Of a stretch of DNA of 48,691 bases, positions 8,096 through 16,068 are shown piece after piece. Under the pieces are notes generated by a model. It ran no database searches and had not been told where the DNA came from. It saw only the letters and a program-made list of their open reading frames with translations. Source of the DNA: an uncultured Pelagibacteraceae bacterium (GTDB lineage Bacteria > Pseudomonadota > Alphaproteobacteria > Pelagibacterales > Pelagibacteraceae). Each line of letters opens with the position of its first letter. Position 1 is the stretch's first letter. The stretch lies in assembly GCA_902555435.1 (NCBI GenBank), contig CACDRL010000010.1:1-48691 (forward strand), written 5' to 3'. A program made the translations under genes and the position numbers.

Positions 8096-8150
8096 AGAGC
8101 AGTGAATATAAATACTACAAAAATTATATCACTGCTCTTTTTTATTTTTT
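8096..8150 (+). terminator. Intrinsic terminator/attenuator overlapping the tctB start
   Basis: AGAGCAGTGA at 8096-8105 pairs perfectly with TCACTGCTCT at 8129-8138 (10 bp). After a one-base bulge, TATAA (8107-8111) can pair with TTATA (8124-8128). The 3' arm runs directly into TTTTTTATTTTTT (8138-8150), a classical U-tract. The GTG start of tctB (8102-8104) is in the 5' arm. The element should end most transcripts after tctC and mask the tctB start in those that continue. Confidence 0.8.
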
Positions 8151-8572
8151 CAGCATTTTATTTATATACTGCTTACCAAATTCAAGTTTTTGCATTTGAC
8201 GAAAATGCTCCATTTAATGCTAGAACATTTCCAATTTATTTAGGTTATGCAGGATTATTTTTTTCTGGATTAAAACTTATTTTACCAGACCCAAATACAA
8301 TTAAAGTAGAACACAAAAACTTAGAATATAAAAAAACGGGTATACTTATACTTATTGCAATTATTTATGGAGCTACAATTTTAAAAGTTGGTTATTTTTT
8401 AACCACTTCATTATTTTTATTTGCTTCATATTATTTTTTAGGAGAACGTAGATGGGTTTTAATGTTTTTGTTATCTTTTCCATTTGTTGCTGCCTTTATG
8501 TATTTACTTCATGGTATTCTTGATATTTATTTAAGAGATCCATTCCTGCAATCAATTGGAGTAATGGGATGA
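8102..8572 (+). CDS. tctB: Tripartite tricarboxylate transporter small membrane subunit TctB
   Basis: 156 residues with four hydrophobic segments, the usual size and topology for TctB. The first segment (IISLLFFIFSAFYLYTA) starts soon after the N-terminus, so the GTG at 8102 is the only reasonable start; no ATG lies between it and the first membrane segment. That GTG is inside the 5' arm of a terminator hairpin, and the U-tract of that hairpin encodes part of the first membrane segment. The stop overlaps the tctA start (ATGA). It stabilises or assists TctA in proton- or sodium-driven uptake. Confidence 0.85.
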   Translation: MNINTTKIISLLFFIFSAFYLYTAYQIQVFAFDENAPFNARTFPIYLGYAGLFFSGLKLILPDPNTIKVEHKNLEYKKTGILILIAIIYGATILKVGYFLTTSLFLFASYYFLGERRWVLMFLLSFPFVAAFMYLLHGILDIYLRDPFLQSIGVMG

Positions 8573-10068
8573 TTGAAGGAATATTAATTGGATTAACAAC
8601 CGCACTTACTCTTCAAAATATATTAATGGTAATGGTTGGTTGTTTCTTTGGAACAATTATTGGAATGCTTCCTGGTCTTGGTCCAATGACTGCCATTGCT
8701 TTAATGATACCTATTACATACGGTTTTGATCCTGCAACTGGATTAATTTTAATGGCTGGTGTTTATTATGGAGCAGTTTTTGGTGGATCAACTTCTTCAA
8801 TATTATTAAATGCACCAGGTGTTCCAGGTACTGTCGCAACTTCATTTGATGGTTATCCAATGGCTCAACAAGGTAAAGCTGGAAAGGCCTTAGCAATTGC
8901 TGCTTGGAGCTCATTTGCTGGCGGAACATTATCTGCAATTTATTTATTATTTATGGCACCAAGCTTATCCAAAGTAAGTTTATCTTTTAGATCACCTGAT
9001 TATTTTGCTTTGATGATTTTAGGTTTAACGGCCATTGCCGCTTTTTCATCTAAAGGACAATTTTTAAAAGCAATGATGATGGTGGTCCTAGGCTTAATGT
9101 TAGCTTCAGTTGGCCAAGATAGTTTGTCTGACATTACAAGATTTACATTTGACAATATGAACTTAACGGATGGAATTAGCTTTGTACTTGTTGTAATGGC
9201 AACTTTTGCAATGAGTGAAGCTTTAACAATTATTTTAAAAAGAAATGATCCAACTAGTGCCGCTAAACAAGTTTCATTAACTGAATTAGGTTCTATTAAG
9301 ATTAATAAAGAAGAGCGAACTAAAATGTACAAAACAATTCCAAGATCTTCAGTAATCGGTTTTTTAATCGGTGTGTTACCTGGCGCTGGCGCAACAATTG
9401 CATCTTTTTTAGCTTACGGAATGGAACGAAATGTTGTTAGTGATGAGGAAAAAGAAAAATTTGGTAAAGGAAGTGTAAATGGTTTGTCAGCACCAGAAAC
9501 AGCAAATAATGCAGCTTGCTCAGGTTCTTTTGTGCCAATGCTTACTTTGGGAATTCCCGGAAGTGGAACAACCGCAGTAATGCTAGGTGCACTTTTAGGA
9601 TTTGGTGTTCAGCCTGGTCCTAGACTTTACATGACTAATCCTGAGATTTTTTGGTCAATAATTATGTCTATGTATATTGGAATGGTAATCTTGCTGATAT
9701 TAAATTTACCACTTATTCCTTATATAGCTAGAATTCTTGCTGTTCCTAAAAATTATTTAATTCCTCTTATTTTATTTTTCTCCGTTACTGGGATTTACGT
9801 AATGTCATTTAATAATTTTGATATTTTTTTAATGATAGGGATTGCTGTAGTAGCAACTTTTTTAAGATTATATGATTTCCCTATGCCACCTTTAATATTA
9901 GCTTTTGTTTTAGGTGGATTGATGGAAGAAAACTTGAGAAGATCTTTATTATTAAGTAATGGTTCATGGGAATTTTTATGGGACAGAACATTAACTGCAT
10001 GCATCCTAGCAACTACAATTTTAATTGTAGTTTGGCATATTTACAAAACCTTTAAGAAGAAAAATTAA
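8569..10068 (+). CDS. tctA: Tripartite tricarboxylate transporter large membrane subunit TctA
   Basis: 499 residues, about eleven to twelve membrane segments. The family signature is clear: GTIIGMLPGLGPMTAIALM near the N-terminus and its repeat-like copy GFLIGVLPGAGATIASFLAY in the middle, plus NNAACSGSFVPMLTLGIPGS. It is the transport channel of the TctABC system. It starts in the stop of tctB (ATGA) and overlaps the convergent EamA gene by four bases, leaving no separate terminator at its 3' end. Confidence 0.95.
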   Translation: MIEGILIGLTTALTLQNILMVMVGCFFGTIIGMLPGLGPMTAIALMIPITYGFDPATGLILMAGVYYGAVFGGSTSSILLNAPGVPGTVATSFDGYPMAQQGKAGKALAIAAWSSFAGGTLSAIYLLFMAPSLSKVSLSFRSPDYFALMILGLTAIAAFSSKGQFLKAMMMVVLGLMLASVGQDSLSDITRFTFDNMNLTDGISFVLVVMATFAMSEALTIILKRNDPTSAAKQVSLTELGSIKINKEERTKMYKTIPRSSVIGFLIGVLPGAGATIASFLAYGMERNVVSDEEKEKFGKGSVNGLSAPETANNAACSGSFVPMLTLGIPGSGTTAVMLGALLGFGVQPGPRLYMTNPEIFWSIIMSMYIGMVILLILNLPLIPYIARILAVPKNYLIPLILFFSVTGIYVMSFNNFDIFLMIGIAVVATFLRLYDFPMPPLILAFVLGGLMEENLRRSLLLSNGSWEFLWDRTLTACILATTILIVVWHIYKTFKKKN

Positions 10069-10955
10069 GATTTAATATCTATTCGTTTTCTAATGATTTC
10101 TTTATCAAGCTTCATTTCACGATATGACATGATTAAAACACCTAAAAATATAACACTAGCACCAATCCAAGTGAAGAGATCAGGTGTTTCACTAAAAACA
10201 TAATATCCAATTAAAGAAGCAAACACTAAACTTAGAAACGAGTATGGTTGTGTCATACTAACATCTACTAATTTGTATGCGTGATTAATGCAAAGATGTA
10301 ACAATGTACCAAATAAACCTGCAAAAAATAAATAAATCAAAGTTTGAAAACTAGGTGTTTGCCAATAAAACAACGCAATAATGAAACTAAAAATTGTCAT
10401 ATACGTGTATCCATAAGATAAAATCGTAATCGAACTATCATCTTTTGCGATAGTTTTTGTAATTATAATCACTATTGACCACATAAAAGACGATGCCAGT
10501 GCCATATAAACTCCAAGAGAGATTTCAATTATTCCTGGTCTTAAAATTATTAACATTCCTATAAATCCTAAAATTAGAGCAAAACTTCTGTAGATATAAA
10601 TTTTTTCTCCAAGAAACATAACAGCCAAAATAGTTACGATGAAAGGAACAACAAAAGATATTGCTGTAGCTTTTTCTATCGGCATCATTACTAAAGCTGA
10701 AAAATATAACAGCATTGAAGGTAAGTTTAAAACTGCTCTTAAAAAATGTTTTTTATGATGATTGGTTTTAAAAACTGTAAATTTAGATTTTAGCATATAC
10801 GGAAAAATAATTAGTAAACCAAATAAAAATCTAAAAAATCCAGCAACATAAACATTAATTTCTTCTTGTGCTAATTTTAAAAAAGTTAACATTAATGTTC
10901 CACAAAAAACGGAGATTATAATTAAAAAAATTGCTAATTTATTATTTGAAATCAA
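10065..10955 (-). CDS. EamA/DMT-superfamily transporter
   Basis: 296 residues with about ten hydrophobic segments arranged as two EamA repeats; the halves carry YVAGFFRFLFGLLIIFPYM and LSLVFASLIGYYVF-type segments and a VIFLGVLIMSYRE end. Such drug/metabolite transporters usually export or exchange small metabolites; the substrate is not readable. It lies downstream of the GT4 gene and overlaps its stop by four bases, so they are cotranscribed. The 3' end overlaps tctA by four bases. Confidence 0.85.
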   Translation of the reverse strand: MISNNKLAIFLIIISVFCGTLMLTFLKLAQEEINVYVAGFFRFLFGLLIIFPYMLKSKFTVFKTNHHKKHFLRAVLNLPSMLLYFSALVMMPIEKATAISFVVPFIVTILAVMFLGEKIYIYRSFALILGFIGMLIILRPGIIEISLGVYMALASSFMWSIVIIITKTIAKDDSSITILSYGYTYMTIFSFIIALFYWQTPSFQTLIYLFFAGLFGTLLHLCINHAYKLVDVSMTQPYSFLSLVFASLIGYYVFSETPDLFTWIGASVIFLGVLIMSYREMKLDKEIIRKRIDIKS

Positions 10956-12034
10956 TTTAGTATCTTTTTGTATTCTTCAATTATTTTTGACCATTGAAAT
11001 TTATTCGCAAATTCTTTTGCATTTTTCCCAAGCTCTAAATATTTTTTATTTTCTAACATTGAATTAATTGAAGAATAAATGTCATCAAGACTATTCCCAT
11101 CACATATTAAGCCAGTTTTTTCATGATCAATTGCATCTGCTGCACCACCATCTTTACCACCTATTGATGGTACACTGTATTGAGCTGCTTCAACATAAGA
11201 AATTCCAAACCCTTCAACAGATTTTTTATGAATTATCGAAGGCATTACAAATATATTTGATTTTGCAATAAGTGCATTTTTTAAGTCATTACTTATATTT
11301 TTGAAAAACATTACTTGTTCTTCTAAATTTAATTCTTTTACTAATTTTTTGATATTTTCTTCTTCATCACCATGTCCAATACAAATATAGACAACATCTG
11401 GATAAATTTGTTTTATATTTCTAAGAGCCATCACTACTTTTTCATGATTTTTTCTTTTATCAAATCTTGATACAGTTATTAATCTTGGAGTTTTGACTTT
11501 TAAAAGACTTTCTACTTTTTCTAATGATTTTTTATTTAATTCTTGAGCTGGATCAACACCAGGATTAATTACAATAATTTTATTTTCATTAACACCACAT
11601 TCAATAGCAAGGTTTTTAGTATATTGTGAGTTAGCAATAACTTTTTCTACATTATTAAGAACATTTAAAACTCTTTTATTTTGACTTGATCCTTTAGGAT
11701 GATTGATCTCCTTACTATGAATAAGACAATATTTTTTTTTAGAAGTTTTAATAAGTTCTAAACTTTTCCAATGATCTCCAATTATTCCTTGAATTTTATT
11801 TTCTTTAATAAATTCATTAATTAATTGACCTTTTCTATATTTTCTAAGAAGTTTTATTCCACCAACTCGTTCAATTGAAAACGAGGCTTGTTCATCAAAA
11901 TCTTTATAATTATCAATATAATCTGCAAACACTTTTATCATAAAGTTTTTAGATAATTCTCTTGATAAGCCCCACATTAAGCTTTGCATTCCACCAAGCT
12001 CTGGAGGAAAAGATCTAGTAACAATTAAATACAT
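10952..12034 (-). CDS. Glycosyltransferase family 4
   Basis: 360 residues with a GT-B fold: N-terminal VTRSFPPELGGMQSLMWGLS, an inter-domain VSRFDKRKNHEKVV strand, and the donor-site EGFGISYVEA motif (the E-x7-E pair) followed by SVPSIGGKDGGAADAI. GT4 enzymes transfer sugars from nucleotide-sugar donors to lipids, polysaccharides or small acceptors. It starts at the stop of the redoxin gene (one-base overlap) and overlaps the EamA gene by four bases. The acceptor is unknown; envelope glycan or glycolipid synthesis is the likely setting. Confidence 0.85.
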   Translation of the reverse strand: MYLIVTRSFPPELGGMQSLMWGLSRELSKNFMIKVFADYIDNYKDFDEQASFSIERVGGIKLLRKYRKGQLINEFIKENKIQGIIGDHWKSLELIKTSKKKYCLIHSKEINHPKGSSQNKRVLNVLNNVEKVIANSQYTKNLAIECGVNENKIIVINPGVDPAQELNKKSLEKVESLLKVKTPRLITVSRFDKRKNHEKVVMALRNIKQIYPDVVYICIGHGDEEENIKKLVKELNLEEQVMFFKNISNDLKNALIAKSNIFVMPSIIHKKSVEGFGISYVEAAQYSVPSIGGKDGGAADAIDHEKTGLICDGNSLDDIYSSINSMLENKKYLELGKNAKEFANKFQWSKIIEEYKKILN

Positions 12035-12588
12035 TAATTAGTTTTCCACTTTATGCCGCAGCCAGCACTAGGAATTTGGTCTTTAGGACCTTCACCAGTT
12101 TTAGCAATTTGTTTCATAGCTTTTAACAAATCACTTTCACCTTCTTTAATAGGTATAAGATTTCTAAGCTCTCTTAATCTTCCTCGATATTGAAGTTCTA
12201 AATTTTTGTTATATCCAAAAAAATCTGGTGTACAGACAGCATCATATGCTTTTGCGATATTTTGTGTTTCGTCGTTTAAATAAGGAAAATTAAAATTGTT
12301 ATCTTTAGAAAATTTAATCATATTTTCAAAAGAGTCTTCAGGATAATTTTCTGCATCATTTGCACAGATTGCAACAGAATTTATTCCAATTTTTTTTAAT
12401 TCATTGCAATCTTCAACTATTTCTTTTGTAACTGCTTTTACATAAGGGCAGTGATTACAAATAAACATTATCAAAGTTCCATTTTCTCCTTTGATATCTT
12501 CTAATGAAAGAATTTTATTATCTGTTGATTTTAATTCAAATGGAATAGCTTTTTGACCAAAATCACATATTGGAGTTTGTATTGGCAT
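12034..12588 (-). CDS. Thioredoxin-fold protein, AhpC/TSA-redoxin type
   Basis: 184 residues, no signal peptide. CNHC at residues 44-47 followed by PYVKAV is the active-site pair of a widespread thioredoxin family protein group, and a C-terminal SAGCGIKWK end is typical of it. The cis-proline region follows NIAKAYDAVCTPDFFGY. It is likely a cytoplasmic thiol oxidoreductase or peroxidase, with partner unknown. It is first in a three-gene run with the GT4 and EamA genes and is divergent from the carbonic anhydrase-like gene with 20 bases between start codons. Confidence 0.8.
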   Translation of the reverse strand: MPIQTPICDFGQKAIPFELKSTDNKILSLEDIKGENGTLIMFICNHCPYVKAVTKEIVEDCNELKKIGINSVAICANDAENYPEDSFENMIKFSKDNNFNFPYLNDETQNIAKAYDAVCTPDFFGYNKNLELQYRGRLRELRNLIPIKEGESDLLKAMKQIAKTGEGPKDQIPSAGCGIKWKTN

Positions 12589-12608
12589 ACTGTAAGAATA
12601 TATAAATT

Positions 12609-13121
12609 ATGTTTTATGATTTAAAAGATAAAAAACCAAAAAACTCTGGCGAAAATTGGGTAGCTCCTAATGCAACTATAATTGGCGATGTTACTTTAGA
12701 GAAAAATACAAGCATCTGGTTCAATGCTGTTTTAAGAGGAGATATAGAAAATATTCACATAGGTGAGGGATCTAACATTCAAGATGGCAGTGTATTACAC
12801 ACAGATCCTGGCTGTCCATTAAGAGTAGGTAAAAACGTTACTGTAGGTCATTTAGTGATGCTTCATGGGTGTACCATTGGAGATAATAGTTTAATTGGAA
12901 TTGGAGCAGTTATTCTTAACAAAGCTAACATTGGTAAGAATTGTATAATTGGAGCCAAAGCCTTAATTACAGAAAATAAAGTCATACCAGATAATTCTTT
13001 AGTTGTTGGTTCTCCTGGCAAAGTTATTAGAGAAGTTACAGAGGAAGAAAAGAAAGCAGTTTTTGAAAACACAAAACATTATCAACATAATTGGAAAAAA
13101 TATTCGAAGTCAATTTTTTAG
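12609..13121 (+). CDS. Gamma-carbonic anhydrase family protein (left-handed beta-helix)
   Basis: 170 residues made of hexapeptide repeats (for example ATIIGDVTLEKNTSIWFNAV, LVMLHGCTIGDNSLIGIGAV). The segments IQDGSVLHTD, GHLVMLHG and an RGD before IENIHIG are conserved in the YrdA/gamma-carbonic anhydrase group; the His of VLHTD, VGHLV and MLHGC correspond to the three metal ligands. It may hydrate CO2 or act as a metal-binding assembly factor; activity in this group is often unproven. Divergent from the redoxin gene. Confidence 0.88.
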   Translation: MFYDLKDKKPKNSGENWVAPNATIIGDVTLEKNTSIWFNAVLRGDIENIHIGEGSNIQDGSVLHTDPGCPLRVGKNVTVGHLVMLHGCTIGDNSLIGIGAVILNKANIGKNCIIGAKALITENKVIPDNSLVVGSPGKVIREVTEEEKKAVFENTKHYQHNWKKYSKSIF

Positions 13122-13140
13122 TTACATTTAATTTAAATTA

Positions 13141-14043
13141 ATGATTAGACACTCTCATCATTTTAAAATTGCCTTTGCATTAGCTTTATCGGCTGGAGCG
13201 TGGGGAATTTACTGGTTACCACAAAGAATACTTGTTGAAGGTGGTCTTACAGGTGGATGGGGGACAATTGCCCAAATGATAATAGGATTTTTAATCTTAT
13301 TACCTATAGCTATTTGGAAATTAATTAAAAAAAAAGAAACTGGTTTTGGGTTACCGGTCACTGGTTTACTAGTTGGCGGTGGTTTCATTTGTTATGCTTT
13401 AAGTTTTCTTTTAACAGATGTTGTTCGAGCTTTAATATTATTTTATATGACACCGATTTGGACGACAATATTTGAAATATTGTTTCTAAAAAAAAGACTT
13501 GGTTTAGAAAGAGCACTTACGTTGGCCCTGGCTCTTGGTGGTTTATGGATTGTTTTTAGCAAACAAACTATTATACCTCTTCCAGAAAATGCTGGAGATT
13601 GGTTAGCATTAGTAGGTGGTGCAATATTTGCTGGTGGAATGATAAGACTTGAAGTTGTTAAAACTGATGGTGTGTTTCCAATAATATTTTCTTTTTTTTT
13701 CTATGGAGCTATATTTAATATAGTTACTGGTTTTTTTTTAGTTGATTATCTTGGAGAAATGCCTGCTATTGAAGCATTTATTTCAATGTCTTCTTTTTTA
13801 TTTTTAATATCTGTTTTTTATTTTATTCCTACAGCAATAGTAATACTCTGGGCTCCAAGTAAATTAGGTGCAGGTTTATGCTCAATTCTTTTTCTTGCAG
13901 AAATTGTTGTGGGAGTAATAAGCTCAGGTATACTTACAAACGAACCATTTGGCTGGAGAGAGTTAGTGGGTAGCTCGTTAATAGTTTTAGGAGGAATTTT
14001 AGCAGTAGTGCTTGCTCCTAAAGAAGAAAATTTGATAAATTAA
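13141..14043 (+). CDS. EamA/DMT-superfamily transporter
   Basis: 300 residues with about ten membrane segments. AWGIYWLPQRILVEGG in the first segment and ALTLALALGGLWIVFSKQ at the end of the first repeat are typical of the family; the second repeat ends SSLIVLGGILAVVLAPKE. Only weakly similar by eye to the other EamA protein in this window, so they probably carry different substrates. It lies 19 bases after the carbonic anhydrase-like gene. Substrate unknown. Confidence 0.82.
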   Translation: MIRHSHHFKIAFALALSAGAWGIYWLPQRILVEGGLTGGWGTIAQMIIGFLILLPIAIWKLIKKKETGFGLPVTGLLVGGGFICYALSFLLTDVVRALILFYMTPIWTTIFEILFLKKRLGLERALTLALALGGLWIVFSKQTIIPLPENAGDWLALVGGAIFAGGMIRLEVVKTDGVFPIIFSFFFYGAIFNIVTGFFLVDYLGEMPAIEAFISMSSFLFLISVFYFIPTAIVILWAPSKLGAGLCSILFLAEIVVGVISSGILTNEPFGWRELVGSSLIVLGGILAVVLAPKEENLIN

Positions 14044-14089
14044 AATATTACAAATATTTGAATAAAAAATTTTTATATAGGAGGAAACA

Positions 14090-14380
14090 ATGTCAGCAGC
14101 ATATTTGATAGCACAATTAAAAGTAACAAATTCTGAAAATTATAAAGAGTACATCGAAAAGGTACCTGAAATTATTAAAAAATATGGTGGAGAGTACCTT
14201 GCAAGAGGTGGGGAGTATACAGTTGTTGAAGGTGAGGATAATTATCCAAGAATAATATTAATTAAATTTCCATCCTATGAAAAGGCACTAGAATGGTATC
14301 ATTCAGAAGATTACAAGCCTATAAAAGACATACGTTTGCAAAACTCTAAGGGCCTAAATATAATAGTTAAAGGTGTATGA
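14090..14380 (+). CDS. DUF1330 family protein
   Basis: 96 residues with a dimeric alpha/beta-barrel (ferredoxin-like) pattern. The sequence YLIAQLKVTNSENYKEYIEKV, the middle GGEYLARGG and VVEGEDNYPRIILIKFPS with EKALEWYHSEDYKPI are characteristic of DUF1330, whose biochemical role is not established. A strong AGGAGG at 14079-14084 precedes the ATG by five bases, suggesting high translation. Its stop overlaps the next start (ATGA), coupling it to the exported HEXXH protein. Confidence 0.9.
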   Translation: MSAAYLIAQLKVTNSENYKEYIEKVPEIIKKYGGEYLARGGEYTVVEGEDNYPRIILIKFPSYEKALEWYHSEDYKPIKDIRLQNSKGLNIIVKGV

Positions 14381-15243
14381 AAAAAATATTATCAATTTTA
14401 GTTTTTATACTATTTAGTTTATCCGTTTATGCATCTGATGAAAAACCAGGTAGATTCTTTGAAGATCAACCAGATGTACATGATGATTATCAAATCCATT
14501 TTATCTATCTTCTAGCAAAAAAAACCAAAGATAAAGAAAGAGATATAAACGGTTGGATAGAAAAAGAAGTTAAAAAAATAGATGATTTATTTTTCAAAAT
14601 GACTGGAGATAAGCAAAGATTAAAATTTGATTATCGAAAAGATGGTAAGCTTGATATTTCATTCGCGAGATTAGATCGTAAGGCAAGAAAAGGTGGATGG
14701 AATGTAAATTATCCTGATTATTATTTGCAAAAACAAGGATTTAATAATCCTAAAAAATTGTATTTTTCTTTTACGGACGCATCAAGTGGCGATGGAGGGC
14801 AAATGGGACCTCATCATGGATATTTATTTATTAAAAGAGCCTCTGGCCAAATAACTAAAATTTCAATCCATGAATTACTGCATGGTAATGGGTTTGCTAT
14901 GCCTTGCACTAAAGGAGTTAAAGACGGAGCTCATTTAAGTACAGGCATTTTGAGCCATGATCTATCAGCAAAATTTGGAAAAGCAGTTTATGATCATAAA
15001 GATCCAACATGTCCTGATTTAAAAGACTCTGTTTATTTAACACCAACATCCGAAACACCTTTTGATCCTTTACAAATTGCTTGTGCATTAGGTCAAAAGA
15101 AAAGAGGACAACCACCCGGTAATTATGTAATACCAGCCCGATATACCCATAAAAAATTGCTCAAAGGTAGAAAAAACGAATGGTGTACTTATAAATTAAC
15201 AGAGTATGCGAAAGAGGATTGGTTTAAGAAGTGGAAAAAATAA
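14377..15243 (+). CDS. Exported protein of unknown function with a HEXXH motif
   Basis: 288 residues with a signal peptide (MKKILSILVFILFSLSVYA, probable cleavage near residue 19). Residues 165-169 read HELLH, followed by GNGF, in a helix-like context after an alternating strand (ITKISI): this is the zincin zinc-binding pattern, with Glu166 as the potential catalytic base. No third ligand of a known class (HExxHxxGxxH or downstream E) is obvious; His or Asp residues at SHDLS or YDHKD are candidates. There are Cys pairs (MPCTK, PTCPD, IACAL, EWCTY) that could form disulfides. A secreted or periplasmic metallopeptidase is a hypothesis only. Translationally coupled to the DUF1330 gene. Confidence 0.7.
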   Translation: MKKILSILVFILFSLSVYASDEKPGRFFEDQPDVHDDYQIHFIYLLAKKTKDKERDINGWIEKEVKKIDDLFFKMTGDKQRLKFDYRKDGKLDISFARLDRKARKGGWNVNYPDYYLQKQGFNNPKKLYFSFTDASSGDGGQMGPHHGYLFIKRASGQITKISIHELLHGNGFAMPCTKGVKDGAHLSTGILSHDLSAKFGKAVYDHKDPTCPDLKDSVYLTPTSETPFDPLQIACALGQKKRGQPPGNYVIPARYTHKKLLKGRKNEWCTYKLTEYAKEDWFKKWKK

Positions 15244-15250
15244 TTATTTT

Positions 15251-15454
15251 TTAGTTAAATAATAGATCATTGACCGAATAAACTATTAATCCAACTATTA
15301 CTGCAAAAAAAATTACAAACGCTATTTGATCACTAATTTTCTTTTTTACTTCAATTTCACCTTTTTTAAATTTTCTTATTTGAAATATACCAAACCTCAT
15401 AACGGCCAAACCACCTATAATAAGTATTATTGCAAATAAAAAACCGGTAATCAT
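15251..15454 (-). CDS. Small membrane protein of unknown function
   Basis: 67 residues with two hydrophobic segments (residues about 3-20, ITGFLFAIILIIGGLAVM, and about 46-62, IAFVIFFAVIVGLIVYSV) linked by a basic stretch (RKFKKGEIEVKKK). No recognised family. It lies three bases after the stop of the preceding minus-strand oxidase-like gene and is probably expressed with it. Too small to assign a function; size and topology suggest an inner-membrane accessory protein. Confidence 0.6.
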   Translation of the reverse strand: MITGFLFAIILIIGGLAVMRFGIFQIRKFKKGEIEVKKKISDQIAFVIFFAVIVGLIVYSVNDLLFN

Positions 15455-15457
15455 TTC

Positions 15458-16063
15458 TTATGGAACCAACCAAGTATCCTTATTATTCTCTAAATTAAAC
15501 TTTGCTCTTCGATGACCTTTTGCCGCTAAATAAAGCCATTCTATAGATTTGATTTTACACTGTATAACAGTAAAATTTTTATAACCTTCTTCACTTTGTT
15601 CTTTAGTGTAATCAAAATTATCTAATTCTGGTTTTAGCCCAGAAGTTGGAAGAACTGACTCAGTTCCAGGTCCATTATCAACTAAATAACATTTTCTAGA
15701 TATGTGTTGGGTTTTTGACCAGGATTCTTTTGTTATATCATTGTTGTGATTAACAATACATTCAACTTTTAATCTTACCTGTATCTTTTCATCTTTGTCG
15801 TAAAACAACATGGCAGCGTTTTTATTTGCTTTCAATTTTTCTATTTTATGTGATCTAATATCGCTATGATATTGTACAAGATTATTTGGTTGATCAGATT
15901 TTCTTAGAACCACAATTCTTCCATCTAAATCAGTTTGATCCCCACAAATGAATACTGGTATTCTAAATGGCGAACTTCTGTCTTTCACAGCATTATCTAA
16001 CATTGACCAAATTTTCTTTTTGATCTCTGCAAAGTCCTCGTAATAAGGAACTGTATCCGTCAC
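15458..16063 (-). CDS. Pyridoxamine 5'-phosphate oxidase-like flavin-binding split-barrel protein
   Basis: 201 residues, no signal. The pattern GRIVVLRKSDQPNNLVQYHSD, then KANKNAAMLFYDKDEKIQVRLK matches the FMN-binding split barrel of the PNPOx family, and the end YLAAKGHRRAKF resembles the C-terminal region of that family. True PdxH enzymes have a characteristic C-terminal RL-P motif that is not obvious here, so another flavin- or heme-linked role is possible. It sits between the dehydrogenase gene (5-base gap) and a small membrane protein gene. Confidence 0.8.
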   Translation of the reverse strand: MTDTVPYYEDFAEIKKKIWSMLDNAVKDRSSPFRIPVFICGDQTDLDGRIVVLRKSDQPNNLVQYHSDIRSHKIEKLKANKNAAMLFYDKDEKIQVRLKVECIVNHNNDITKESWSKTQHISRKCYLVDNGPGTESVLPTSGLKPELDNFDYTKEQSEEGYKNFTVIQCKIKSIEWLYLAAKGHRRAKFNLENNKDTWLVP

Positions 16064-16068
16064 AAATA

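Noticed and set aside
8714..8938. 74-codon minus-strand frame within tctA
   Set aside because: Gln/Leu-rich translation typical of an antisense frame; no start context.
9000..9332. 110-codon open frame on the minus strand within tctA
   Set aside because: Fully antisense to conserved TctA coding sequence; its hydrophobic content reflects the complementary codons.
14043..14059. AAATATT/AATATTT repeat after the second EamA gene as a terminator
   Set aside because: A/T-only stem, too weak to be meaningful in this base composition.
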